Source: Planctomycetaceae bacterium (lineage in GTDB: Bacteria > Planctomycetota > Planctomycetia > Pirellulales > Pirellulaceae). From it: a stretch of 14,760 nt of DNA. Under the pieces are notes generated by a model. The model was not told the DNA's origin, ran no database searches, and saw nothing but the letters and a program-made list of their open reading frames with translations. Position 1 is the first letter of the stretch. Every line of letters starts with the position of its first letter. Shown here one piece after another: positions 1-6,506 of the stretch. The stretch spans positions 47,459 through 62,218 of the forward strand of contig PADE01000018.1 in assembly GCA_002702965.1 (NCBI GenBank), in the 5' to 3' direction. The position numbers and the translations under genes are program-made.

Positions 1-971
1 TTGCGGTTGAGCAAACGTGACACATCATTTCGGGCTTTGTCGAACGCCTGATTGCGGCGATGCAAGTCGGCTCGCATGAGAACCCACTCGAGTCGTTGCG
101 GATTAAGTTCAATCGCAGTATCTAGATCAGCGATTGCACTGGCAAGATTGCCCTGCGTTTGAAAATAACGTGATCTGAGTGGATAGCCGATTTGTGGTTG
201 AATTTCGACAATCTTGTCGAGCTGTTTCCGGCCCTCGTCTTCTTTTTCAGTCGAAAAGTAAGCCGTCGCGAGTTGCTGTAGTGCGGCGATGTTCTTGGGA
301 TCAAGTTCCAGTACTTTTTCGAGATTGGTGATTCCCTTGGGAATGTCCTTGTTCTGAAAGTAGTACACCGCTCTGAGCTGCCACGCGGAAACGTTTTCAG
401 GATCGATTTCGATGGCCTTATCGACGTCTGCCAGTTGTTCTTGACGGTCGGTTTGCAGGCCAGCACGCAGTAGCAACGCATCGGCTTGCTTTCGTTTGTC
501 TTCGGCAAAGAGCTCGATTGCACGGTTGGCCGCTTCGCGGGCTTTTGGTTTGTCACCGCCGGGAAGCGAGTGGAGTCGGGCGAACAAGGTGTAGGCCTCA
601 CCGGTCGATTCATCGTAGGTAAAACCCTTCGTCAAACTCTCGAGGGCTTTCTTTCGCATGTCTTGCCAACGCGGATTTCGAGGCTGTTGTTGCGCCAAGA
701 CGGCTGTTCCGAGGCGACGGGAGAATTGGAATAGCGTCGACGCTAACAGCTGCTTTGCAAAGGCCTCGTTGTCCTTTTCCAAGCCCTTCTTGATCGCAGA
801 CTCGCAAAGTTTGGAGACGCGCTCCAAATCTGCGGGTGTTCGTGCAGTGAGCTGTAATTCGATGGCCTGGTCGAGGTCTTCTTGGCCTTTCGTTTCAGCG
901 TATGTCAACGAAAACGGCGATCCCAGTACTACGAGACCGAGCAAGCCGAGGAGAAGATGTTTTTGCGTCAT
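1..971 (-). CDS. Secreted TPR-repeat protein (C-terminus cut by window edge)
   Basis: The minus-strand frame is open from an ATG at 969-971 to the left edge and gives 323 residues without a stop. Residues 1-25 read as a signal peptide: a lysine near the start, a Leu/Gly/Val-rich core, and a likely cut after TYA. From about residue 160 the protein is built of tetratricopeptide repeats, with the typical helix-ending pattern at AIEIDPEN (186-193), VLELDPKN (220-227), IVEIQPQ (254-260) and AIELNPQR (286-293). Residues 30-150 are helical with weaker repeat character. TPRs form superhelical scaffolds that bind other proteins, so a periplasmic or exported scaffold role is inferred. A CGGAG about 11 nt upstream of the ATG can serve as ribosome binding site. 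The missing C-terminus could carry a further domain, so the precise function cannot be given. Confidence 0.85.
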   Translation of the reverse strand, partial: MTQKHLLLGLLGLVVLGSPFSLTYAETKGQEDLDQAIELQLTARTPADLERVSKLCESAIKKGLEKDNEAFAKQLLASTLFQFSRRLGTAVLAQQQPRNPRWQDMRKKALESLTKGFTYDESTGEAYTLFARLHSLPGGDKPKAREAANRAIELFAEDKRKQADALLLRAGLQTDRQEQLADVDKAIEIDPENVSAWQLRAVYYFQNKDIPKGITNLEKVLELDPKNIAALQQLATAYFSTEKEDEGRKQLDKIVEIQPQIGYPLRSRYFQTQGNLASAIADLDTAIELNPQRLEWVLMRADLHRRNQAFDKARNDVSRLLNR

Positions 972-1114
972 GGGAACGTGCTCCGTACAGAACATTGTCT
1001 GACCGACACGGTTGCGATCAACAACAGTCATTATTGCGAAATCTGGCGAGGGATGCTATCCGAATGCCCCGTCCTTGACCGGGCGTGCAGAAACATGAGT
1101 GCAACGCACGAGCT

Positions 1115-1134
1115 GTCGAGGGACGTCCCTCGAC
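1115..1134. repeat. Perfect 20-bp palindrome, candidate operator
   Basis: The sequence GTCGAGGGAC followed by GTCCCTCGAC is exactly self-complementary over 20 bp. Flanking CACGAG (1107-1112) and CTCGTG (1134-1139) extend the pairing after a small bulge, giving roughly 15 paired positions. It sits about 145 bp upstream of the TPR gene start and 225 bp upstream of the kinase start, a place where a dimeric regulator could act on one or both genes. That role is inference. Confidence 0.6.
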
Positions 1135-1135
1135 T

Positions 1136-1160
1136 CGTGTGTGCTGGTGTTGTACACACG
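1136..1160. repeat. 7-bp hairpin next to the palindrome
   Basis: CGTGTGT (1136-1142) and ACACACG (1154-1160) are perfect inverted copies around an 11-nt loop. Its left arm shares bases with the outer arm of the palindrome at 1115-1134, so the two structures could compete in RNA. Function is unknown. Confidence 0.45.
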
Positions 1161-1319
1161 GTGAGGCCAATGCCGGCGTACGCGGGTTTGATCGAATGTG
1201 GCGGTGACGGTGCCTTGTCCCGGGGGACCTGAGGGTGATACGCTGTGCGAGCAGCGGGCGTGGTCGCAGCGAGACAGCGAATCGACTGAGGCGCGTGATC
1301 GACCTTGCTTGGGGTTCGC

Positions 1320-1349
1320 GATTTGAGGCGAATGGATTTGAGGCGAATG
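1320..1349. repeat. 15-bp perfect tandem duplication before the kinase start
   Basis: GATTTGAGGCGAATG occurs twice back to back (1320-1334 and 1335-1349), ending 11 bp before the kinase ATG. The unit is a multiple of three and the reading frame stays open through it. It would add two near-identical pentapeptides if translation started further upstream. The second copy carries the GCGAATGAAGG stretch that serves as the weak ribosome binding region. Confidence 0.75.
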
Positions 1350-1360
1350 AAGGTGCCGTA

Positions 1361-2281
1361 ATGTCTCTACTTGTTGTTGGTTCCGTAGCATTTGACTCGG
1401 TGGAAACTCCGGGTGCGTCACGTGACCGTGTGATTGGCGGATCCGCGGTCTACTGCTCCTACGGTGCCAGCTACTTTACGGCGGTTTGTCTGGTGGGCGT
1501 CGTTGGCGAGGACTGGCCCGAGGACCACACTCGCTGGCTGCGTTCTCGAGGTATTGACACGTTAGGGCTGGAGACGGTGGCTGGAGCCCGCACCTTCCAC
1601 TGGAAGGGGAAATATCTGCCCGACATGAACGAGCGAGAGACGCTTGAATTACAGCTCAACGTGTTTGCCGAGTTCGACCCGAATCTCCCAGAAGAATATC
1701 GAAACTGCCCCTTTGTGTTCTTGGCCAACGGTGCGCCGACGTTGCAACGTAAAGTGCTTGCGCAGGTTGCCCCACCGCGTTTTGTGGTAGCCGACACGAT
1801 GGATATCTGGATTCACAATGAACTCCCAGCGCTCAAGCAGTTGTTGCGAGAAGTCGACGGTTTAGTACTGAACGATAGTGAAGCCAGGTTATTGACAGGC
1901 TCGCTGAACCTCGTTCAGGCAGGGCACGACGTGTTGCGAATGGGGCCGCGTTTTGTCGTGATCAAGAAAGGCGAGCACGGTGCAATGTTCTTTTCCGAAC
2001 AGGAAACGTATGCGTTACCGGCTTTTCCGACGGAGCGCGTGATCGATCCGACCGGTGCAGGCGATAGCTTTGCAGGAGGGATGATGGGTTATCTTGCCTC
2101 CCGAGGTGAAGTGGGACCCGACACGCTGAAAACGGCGATTGCCTACGGTACGGTTGTCGCAAGTTATAACGTCGAGGATTTTAGTTTGGATCGAATGAAG
2201 CAGATTGAGCGCGCGGATCTCGTTCAACGCATGAAACAATACCAAACAATGTTAAATCTTGATCTGCCGGTCGTTCAGTAG
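1361..2281 (+). CDS. PfkB/ribokinase-family sugar kinase
   Basis: The 306-residue product is a PfkB-family kinase that phosphorylates a small hydroxylated substrate (sugar or nucleoside) with ATP in the cytoplasm. Visible family features are the N-terminal strand MSLLVVGSVAFDS, the GGSA substrate-site glycines (26-29), VGVVGEDWPE (45-54), NDSEA (171-175), KKGEHG (202-207) and the C-terminal signature DPTGAGDSFAGG (229-240), with catalytic Asp235 and the GAGD anion hole. From memory it resembles the subgroup with VFLAN and DTMDxWI segments (ribokinase-like group C), whose substrate is not settled. I chose ATG 1361 because the family's conserved first strand begins there. The frame is open upstream to 1235, but that extension has no family similarity. 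Length is normal and no catalytic residue is missing. Substrate cannot be told from sequence, and the neighbours give no clue. Confidence 0.93.
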   Translation: MSLLVVGSVAFDSVETPGASRDRVIGGSAVYCSYGASYFTAVCLVGVVGEDWPEDHTRWLRSRGIDTLGLETVAGARTFHWKGKYLPDMNERETLELQLNVFAEFDPNLPEEYRNCPFVFLANGAPTLQRKVLAQVAPPRFVVADTMDIWIHNELPALKQLLREVDGLVLNDSEARLLTGSLNLVQAGHDVLRMGPRFVVIKKGEHGAMFFSEQETYALPAFPTERVIDPTGAGDSFAGGMMGYLASRGEVGPDTLKTAIAYGTVVASYNVEDFSLDRMKQIERADLVQRMKQYQTMLNLDLPVVQ

Positions 2282-2303
2282 TTGTTTCGAGTAGACACTC
2301 GTT

Positions 2304-2327
2304 GTCGGACGGTCCGGGTTGTCCGAC
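2304..2327 (+). terminator. Possible terminator hairpin after the sugar kinase
   Basis: GTCGGAC (2304-2310) and GTCCGAC (2321-2327) form a 7-bp GC-rich stem with a 10-nt loop, starting 22 nt after the kinase stop codon. There is no T-run after it, so intrinsic termination is uncertain. It may instead protect the 3' end of the transcript. Confidence 0.35.
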
Positions 2328-2383
2328 CGGTCATCGCGTGGGCCACACGATCAGGAGTGCGACACAGCGGTTGGCGAGAGAGG

Positions 2384-2427
2384 AAGCGACTTAGTATGAA
2401 AAAGAAATAGGATTCAGTCGCTTTTTT
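2384..2427 (+). terminator. Candidate intrinsic terminator with T-tract
   Basis: AAGCGACT (2384-2391) pairs with AGTCGCTT (2416-2423), and the right arm runs into TTTTTT (2422-2427). Stem plus T-run is the arrangement of a Rho-independent terminator on the plus strand, where it would close the kinase transcript about 100 nt after its stop. The 24-nt loop is unusually long and A-rich, which lowers confidence. Confidence 0.45.
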
Positions 2428-2438
2428 CAGAGAGGATC

Positions 2439-2497
2439 ATTGAGCGAGGCAACGTACATGTACAAATCCGTTATGTACGTAGTTGCCGACGCTCAAT
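2439..2497. repeat. Long interrupted inverted repeat (about 20 paired bases)
   Basis: The left arm (2439-2459) and right arm (2473-2497) match as three blocks: ATTGAGCG with CGCTCAAT, GGCAAC with GTTGCC, and GTACAT with ATGTAC. They are separated by a 1-versus-2 nt internal loop and a 3-nt bulge, around a 13-nt loop. The structure is far stronger than chance and lies in the gap between two co-directional genes. It could be a transcript end, a structured small RNA or the remnant of a small mobile repeat. No tail of T residues follows. Confidence 0.75.
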
Positions 2498-2618
2498 CGG
2501 GTGGAGATTTCCTTAGCTTATTTGGAATAACGGGTTTCTTGTGTCTTCTCTGTATTGGTCGGTGCTGTGGTAGCCATGGAATTTGGGATGAAGGAGATTC
2601 TTGGGAAAGGTAAAGTGG

Positions 2619-2637
2619 GGCAGAGGTGTGCTCTGCC
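2619..2637 (+). promoter_or_regulatory. Hairpin in the thpR leader
   Basis: GGCAGAG (2619-2625) and CTCTGCC (2631-2637) form a perfect 7-bp stem with a 5-nt loop, extendable by two G-U pairs. It ends 56 nt upstream of the thpR ATG, so it does not cover the ribosome binding site. A role in leader stability or regulation is only a guess. Confidence 0.4.
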
Positions 2638-2693
2638 TTACAGCCAGTCAATGTGAGTCCGTGCTGGGAGCTTGCCAAACAGGCGGAATTGCG

Positions 2694-3260
2694 ATGCAAA
2701 AGATACGCACGTTCGTTGCGATTCCGGTGTCGCCGGAAGTGCAAAAACGCGCGGCAGACCTGATCAAACGGCTAAGTGCCAGTGATGCAAATGTGAACTG
2801 GGTGCACCCCGATCGTCTCCATATGACGCTGAAGTTCCTAGGAGACGTTCCCAATACAGAGGTGTCGCAAGTCTGTCAGGCGGTCGCGCGGGCCGCGGCC
2901 AATCGGAGGCCCTTTACGGTTACATACGAAGGAGTGGGGGTGTTTCCAAACCGAGATCGTCCGCGTGTGATGTGGATTGGTGTCAAAGACGGAATGGAAC
3001 CACTGACGGATCTGCAGGAATCCGTCGACCAGAACTTGCGTACGTTGGGGTTTCCGCCTGAACGGCGTCGTTTTCATGCGCATCTAACGGTTGGACGCCT
3101 GCGCCGATCGGTTGCCAGCAAGGCACTACGTGATTTGATCGACCAGAATGAAGGGTATTCGGCTGGCATCGCCAACGTGAGCGAGTTGTTGGTGATGGCG
3201 AGTTTCCTAGACAAATCCGGTCCGACTTATGACGTCATGGCGCGGTTCCAACTAACGTAA
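2694..3260 (+). CDS. thpR: RNA 2',3'-cyclic phosphodiesterase (2'-5' RNA ligase family)
   Basis: The 188-residue protein belongs to the two-histidine (2H) phosphoesterase superfamily. It carries both HxTx catalytic motifs at the expected spacing, HMTL (43-46) and HLTV (130-133), within the family contexts RLHMTLKFLG and RRFHAHLTVGR. Related enzymes open 2',3'-cyclic phosphate ends of RNA to 2'-phosphate and in vitro can join tRNA halves by a 2'-5' bond. They act in the cytoplasm, and their physiological substrate is still debated. The N-terminus MQKIRTFVAIPV is the usual ThpR start (typically xxRxFVAI), which fixes ATG 2694. AGGCGGA lies about 8 nt upstream as ribosome binding site. Length is normal (about 180-190) and both active-site motifs are intact. 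It appears to be transcribed alone, with hairpin-rich DNA before it and a 155-bp gap after. Confidence 0.95.
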   Translation: MQKIRTFVAIPVSPEVQKRAADLIKRLSASDANVNWVHPDRLHMTLKFLGDVPNTEVSQVCQAVARAAANRRPFTVTYEGVGVFPNRDRPRVMWIGVKDGMEPLTDLQESVDQNLRTLGFPPERRRFHAHLTVGRLRRSVASKALRDLIDQNEGYSAGIANVSELLVMASFLDKSGPTYDVMARFQLT

Positions 3261-3280
3261 GTGCCCCGGCCCAACTTGAG

Positions 3281-3299
3281 CCGCCGGGCTGGTTGGCGG
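3281..3299 (+). terminator. Weak terminator-like hairpin after thpR
   Basis: CCGCC (3281-3285) and GGCGG (3295-3299) pair around a 9-nt loop, 20 nt after the thpR stop. Adjacent GC-rich inverted matches (GCCC/GGGC) offer alternative folds. There is no T-run, so it may be a transcript end or just GC-rich spacer. Confidence 0.25.
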
Positions 3300-3415
3300 T
3301 GGGAATGCGTTTCAACAGCTGACGAAAATGACGTATTGGTGCTGCTAGGTCGCGCAGGTTTACAGACAGATGCGGATTGCGAATGTGCTAGCAGAGCGAG
3401 AGGCAAGGGGCGAAC

Positions 3416-3730
3416 GTGAAGTCACCTGTGCAGCGATCAGTGCTCGAATCTCCCTGGTATTGGGGTTACGTGTTTTGCGCCGCCGGCCTGGTGGGGCTCC
3501 TACTCGTGGGCCCTAAAGTAATCGACCGTCAAGTTCAGCAGGAGCGAAGTTTTCAGGGACGCCAGCGGGCTGAAGAGCACAAAGCGGGTGTGCCTGCGGC
3601 GGTGACGATGTCGACGCGCGATGCCACGCTACTTAGTTTACGTCCTCTGTTCTTGCTGTTGATTACAGGATTCTTGACGGCCTGGGCAATGGTGTGGTGG
3701 CATTTCTGGCGCCGTCGTCGTGCGAGTTAG
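3416..3730 (+). CDS. Small two-helix membrane protein, unknown function
   Basis: The gene encodes 104 residues with two hydrophobic segments, about 14-33 (WYWGYVFCAAGLVGLLLVG) and 76-96 (RPLFLLLITGFLTAWAMVWW). Between them is a charged, Gln/Arg-rich loop (34-70). The C-terminus WRRRRAS is strongly basic, which by the positive-inside rule puts both ends in the cytoplasm and the loop outside. The start is GTG 3416, preceded by AAGGGGCG about 6 nt upstream. I do not recognise the family. Coding bias and a clean membrane topology support a real gene. The next frame begins 135 bp later in the same direction, so the two small membrane genes may be co-transcribed. Confidence 0.7.
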   Translation: MKSPVQRSVLESPWYWGYVFCAAGLVGLLLVGPKVIDRQVQQERSFQGRQRAEEHKAGVPAAVTMSTRDATLLSLRPLFLLLITGFLTAWAMVWWHFWRRRRAS

Positions 3731-3865
3731 CGTGTGGCGATTGATCGTCGTGTTGTCGACTCATTTGTGGGCAATCGGATCACTGGGGATAGGACACGAA
3801 TTGGGTGGATCGGGGATCTGATTTCTCAATGCCTCCATTCGTTGCAGCTTGTAGAGGTCGTGGTG

Positions 3866-4477
3866 ATGAGTTGGCTGCTGGAACAACCGGGTTATGCGAT
3901 TGCCTGTGGGTCACTGGGTGCAGCCGCTTTTGGCGGTGCCTGGTTGCGAACTGGCAACCAACGCTGGCTGGTTGTCGCGGCAACGGTGGTCGTGGGCAGC
4001 GGCGCGTTAGTGGTGTTAGAGCGATGGGTGGAAACAGACCGTGAGCAGGTTCATTCGGTGTTGCTAACGGTTGTCGATGCGATCGAACGAAGTGACGTTG
4101 ACGAGCTGCTACGGCACGTGCATTCCGACGCCACCGACGTCCAAAGCGATGTTAAGCAACACAAGGGGACCATCACATTTGAAACGGTTGACATCAAATC
4201 GAACTTGGTGATTCGTGTGGATCAGCACGCCGACGTCGCGATAGCGGAATTTAATGTGATGCTGGTATTCCAGCTGCGGCGCGAGCGGCTACGCCGCACA
4301 CTCGCACGCTACGTGCAGGTTTGGTTCCGTCGAGATGGTGGCCGCTGGCGGATCGATCGCTATGCCCACTGGCACTTCACGGACGGGTTGAGAAAACGCC
4401 GGCCCCGGATGCCTGCAGCCATCCGGACGCGCGGTCATGCGGGCCGACGCAACGGTGAGGATGTCTCGCTGAGTTAG
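3866..4477 (+). CDS. Membrane-anchored protein with NTF2-like domain, unknown function
   Basis: The protein has 203 residues. Two hydrophobic helices lie at about 9-27 (Gly/Ala-rich) and 34-51 (WLVVAATVVVGSGALVVL). A soluble part (55-175) follows the pattern of an NTF2-like/SnoaL-like cone fold: an opening helix VDAIERSDVDELLRHV (70-85) followed by beta strands ending in VQVWFRRDGGRWRIDRYAHW (151-170). That is the usual terminal W-x-I-x-R element of this fold. The tail (175-203) is basic and probably disordered. The domain assignment rests on pattern only, and no ligand can be deduced. ATG 3866 is preferred because AGAGGTCG lies about 8 nt upstream and the first membrane helix follows. The frame is also open from GTG 3734, which would add 44 unremarkable residues. 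The TAG stop overlaps the TAA of the convergent peptidase gene. Confidence 0.72.
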   Translation: MSWLLEQPGYAIACGSLGAAAFGGAWLRTGNQRWLVVAATVVVGSGALVVLERWVETDREQVHSVLLTVVDAIERSDVDELLRHVHSDATDVQSDVKQHKGTITFETVDIKSNLVIRVDQHADVAIAEFNVMLVFQLRRERLRRTLARYVQVWFRRDGGRWRIDRYAHWHFTDGLRKRRPRMPAAIRTRGHAGRRNGEDVSLS

Positions 4478-5580
4478 AGTTCCAGGGGGAATGTCGTCAG
4501 TAGCTCGACCCCATCATTTAGGACGACGTAATTCTGTTCGAGCCGCATTCCCGCCTGTAGCTCGGGGGCGTATAGCCCCGGTTCAACGGTAAAGGTATCT
4601 CCACACTCAAAAACATCGTCCCAGTGCGGGTTTAAGTGAGGTGCTTCGTGGGGGAACAAACCGAAGCCATGGCCGAGGTGGTGATTGAATGTACCCAATG
4701 GCGCGGCATCCAACATGGCTTGTGCTTCGTCGAATAGTTCGCGGGCATTTTTCCCGGGTTTGACGCTCTGCTCCACATGTTCAAATACTGCGGTCACGTG
4801 GTTCCATGCAAGTAGTTGTTCCTCGGTTGGTTTACTGACAGCAATGGTTCGGCAGTTATCGGCAAAATACCCTCGGAAGGCGGGGCCCAGATCGAGGATG
4901 TACAAGTCGCCATCGGCTGCTCGCTGGCCAGCTCTGGGTGCACCTCCCGGCGATCGGCATTGGTAGTCGTTCCCGGTGCCCGTCAGCATTTCGCCAAACC
5001 GATCAACAGCCGCCGCTTGCAGCTGGTTGAAGACCTCGAGTTCGCTGATTCCGGGCTCGATAATCTCGCGAGCCCGCTCGTACATCGCCTGCGTTCCGGC
5101 AATTGCTTGTCGGATCATTTCCAGTTCGTCGGTGTCCTTGCGGCGGCGCAGAGAGTAAAGCTGAGGTTCGATGTCGATGAGTTCCGCATCGGTCTGCGTT
5201 GCGAGATGTGGGCCGAATGTTGAGAATTCCACGCCGATCCGATGAGCGGTTGGTGTTCCCTCCAAGTGACTCCACAAAGTAGCTGCCGATGCGGCGCGCT
5301 GATCGTTTCGCAGCGTCGAGTGCCATTGTGCCTCGTAGTGGAGCACTTCGTCTGCAGCGGCGACAACGGGCGGTTGACTGGGTGCCACCAAGATGAAGTG
5401 GCCATCCGCCCTCAACGCCACCGTGGGTTGAAAATACCAGTTAAACCATTGCCCACTGAGCCATTGAATATTCTCCTTTTGCGTGACGACAATCAGATCC
5501 AATTGCGTTTCTTGCATCCATTCGAGTAGCCGGCGCTGGCGTGCACGGCAGGCATCTAGATCGAGCGTGAAAGGGCTCAT
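4474..5580 (-). CDS. M24-family metallopeptidase (Xaa-Pro aminopeptidase/dipeptidase type)
   Basis: The 368-residue enzyme has the two-part layout of M24B peptidases: a creatinase-like N-terminal domain (about 10-145) and a pita-bread catalytic domain (about 150-368). All five metal ligands are visible: Asp230 in YILDLGPA, Asp241 in YFADNCRT, His304 in HHLGHGFG, Glu333 in TVEPGLY and Glu348 in MRLEQNYV. The family uses two metal ions to cut the bond before proline (aminopeptidase P) or X-Pro dipeptides (prolidase). The exact specificity cannot be fixed, and a creatinase-like role is less likely but possible. There is no signal peptide, so it is presumably cytoplasmic. ATG at 5578-5580 has a good AGAGGA ribosome binding site 8 nt upstream, whereas the frame's earlier ATG (5643) lacks one. 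The gene converges on the NTF2-like gene with overlapping stops. Confidence 0.92.
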   Translation of the reverse strand: MSPFTLDLDACRARQRRLLEWMQETQLDLIVVTQKENIQWLSGQWFNWYFQPTVALRADGHFILVAPSQPPVVAAADEVLHYEAQWHSTLRNDQRAASAATLWSHLEGTPTAHRIGVEFSTFGPHLATQTDAELIDIEPQLYSLRRRKDTDELEMIRQAIAGTQAMYERAREIIEPGISELEVFNQLQAAAVDRFGEMLTGTGNDYQCRSPGGAPRAGQRAADGDLYILDLGPAFRGYFADNCRTIAVSKPTEEQLLAWNHVTAVFEHVEQSVKPGKNARELFDEAQAMLDAAPLGTFNHHLGHGFGLFPHEAPHLNPHWDDVFECGDTFTVEPGLYAPELQAGMRLEQNYVVLNDGVELLTTFPLEL

Positions 5581-5738
5581 AGCACAGTTCCTCTCGTTGT
5601 GATCTGGGATCCGCAGGGACGGTTGATTTGATGGGTTGCGCAACTGCTCTCAATGTTGTCTGCTCAGCGGAGAATAACGCGGTCACGTTGGTCTTGGTCG
5701 TTTGCGTTGCCCGGAGGAACGGTCAATCCAAGCGATGA

Positions 5739-5960
5739 TCAACCGTTCGATGGGGTGTTCCCAATAGGAGCAAGAGGACCGTTTCCATGACGCGGTTGGG
5801 GCGGCCCACCTTGGCCAGGGATAAAAGCGGGTGGAGGTCCTAAACCGAGTGGTTTATCACAATTGAACGGGATGTTCGAGCCGGGGAGTGAGGAGAGCGT
5901 TGGACATCGCTGTCGATCGGATGTGTGCTGGCCTATTGCATCGGGTTCCGAATCGGACAC
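5739..5960 (-). CDS. Doubtful small Pro/Gly-rich open frame
   Basis: A GTG-initiated frame of 73 codons encodes a hydrophilic, proline- and glycine-rich peptide (GLGPPPAF, GQGGPPQP and similar in its second half). A GAGAAG lies just upstream of the GTG. There is no signal peptide, membrane segment or known domain, and a longer frame overlaps it in another phase (5857-6081, minus). It is listed because the low-complexity composition is not typical of random out-of-frame DNA, but it may well be non-coding. Confidence 0.18.
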   Translation of the reverse strand: MSDSEPDAIGQHTSDRQRCPTLSSLPGSNIPFNCDKPLGLGPPPAFIPGQGGPPQPRHGNGPLAPIGNTPSNG

Positions 5961-6125
5961 TTCTCGGGTTTGTCGTGGTTGAGAGGTGTGAACAAACGAT
6001 GGAATGGGTCGACAGCGTTGTTAAGGACGCAGCGTGAAAAAAGGTATGGCCGTCGCGATCCGGCGCCGATGCGAGCAGCACCCTGGGATCTCTGACCTAT
6101 CGATCAAGCGAGGTTGGATCGGGCC

Positions 6126-6206
6126 TTGTTTCGTGACGGCCGTTGTTTCGTGACGGCCTTGTTTCATGACGGCCTTGTTTCATGACGGCCTTGTTTCGTG
6201 ACGGCC
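6126..6206. repeat. Five tandem copies of a 16-bp repeat
   Basis: The unit TTGTTTCRTGACGGCC is repeated at 6126-6141, 6143-6158, 6159-6174, 6175-6190 and 6191-6206. There is one extra G after the first copy. The third and fourth copies have A and the others G at position 8, and otherwise all are identical. The near-perfect identity suggests recent slippage or unequal exchange. The unit is not a multiple of three and there are no spacers, so it is neither coding nor CRISPR. It lies about 300 bp upstream of the phosphatase. Confidence 0.9.
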
Positions 6207-6338
6207 GTTTGGGGAACGCCCCGGTGGTCTAACGAGACGAATCTGCGACAATGCCAAGCGATGCGAAATGTACCGCGAGGATCGCGACCATCGTGGAAAG
6301 AGCTGGTGCATCGATAGAATTGGTAGTTGACGGTCGAG

Positions 6339-6506
6339 ATGGTGGATCGCAGTCGTCTGCGGCGCGGCGTCGCGTTGGCGGCTTGCGGTCTATGCGCCGC
6401 GTCGTTGTACGATGACGCGAGCGGTGCCTGCTCGGTACGACTGTACCGTTTCGGTGGCAGATTGCGGTCGACGTTGCTCGCGGCCGCGTTGGGAAGCGGC
6501 AGCTGA
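6339..6506 (+). CDS. Doubtful 55-codon open frame with lipobox-like N-terminus
   Basis: ATG 6339 opens a 55-codon frame that ends 4 nt before the phosphatase ATG, a spacing typical of co-translated genes. The N-terminus MVDRSRLRRGVALAACG has arginines, a short hydrophobic stretch and L-A-A-C at 13-16, resembling a minimal lipoprotein signal. Four cysteines lie in the first 31 residues. Against it, there is no Shine-Dalgarno sequence, the hydrophobic core is very short, and nothing resembles a known family. It may be non-coding leader DNA. Confidence 0.22.
   Translation: MVDRSRLRRGVALAACGLCAASLYDDASGACSVRLYRFGGRLRSTLLAAALGSGS
6433..6448 (+). promoter_or_regulatory. 6-bp hairpin in the phosphatase leader
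   Basis: CGGTAC (6433-6438) and GTACCG (6443-6448) form a perfect stem with a 4-nt GACT loop, 62 nt before the phosphatase ATG. It could be a small operator or an RNA hairpin. No further support is visible. Confidence 0.35.

Larger units (their letters stand above)
972..1360. other. Divergent intergenic region, TPR gene / sugar kinase
   Basis: This gap separates two divergent genes and must carry both promoters. It contains a perfect 20-bp palindrome (1115-1134), an adjacent 7-bp hairpin (1136-1160) and a 15-bp tandem duplication (1320-1349). I see no clear sigma70-type -35/-10 pair on either strand and no convincing small gene. Open frames here lack ribosome binding sites and recognisable content. 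Confidence 0.6.
2282..2693. other. Intergenic region with several hairpins
   Basis: The 412 bp between the kinase and thpR contain no supportable gene. They hold a GC-rich hairpin just after the kinase stop (2304-2327), a T-tailed hairpin (2384-2427), a long interrupted inverted repeat (2439-2497) and a 7-bp hairpin before thpR (2619-2637). The frame of thpR is open upstream to a TTG at 2601, but that stretch has no similarity to ThpR proteins. Confidence 0.6.

Noticed and set aside
122..613. Minus-strand frame of 163 codons inside the TPR gene
   Set aside because: It reads as a Ser/Thr/Arg-rich sequence without structure, while the frame shifted by one base gives a signal peptide and TPR repeats. 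The latter is the real gene.
882..1232. Plus-strand open frame over the start of the TPR gene
   Set aside because: It overlaps a clear coding gene on the other strand. The content has no domain, hydrophobic pattern or ribosome binding site, and is a shadow frame.
2601..2693. Upstream TTG start for ThpR
   Set aside because: The added 31 residues contain a hairpin-forming sequence and do not resemble ThpR proteins, which begin at the MQKIRTFVAIP segment.
6034..6153. Short plus-strand frame starting GTG 6034 (about 39 codons) that runs into the tandem repeat
   Set aside because: AAGGA lies at a good distance, but the frame is short, has no recognisable content and ends inside the repeat array.
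6126..6206. CRISPR-like array
   Set aside because: The 16-bp units are contiguous with no spacers, and no cas-like gene is near. It is a simple tandem repeat.
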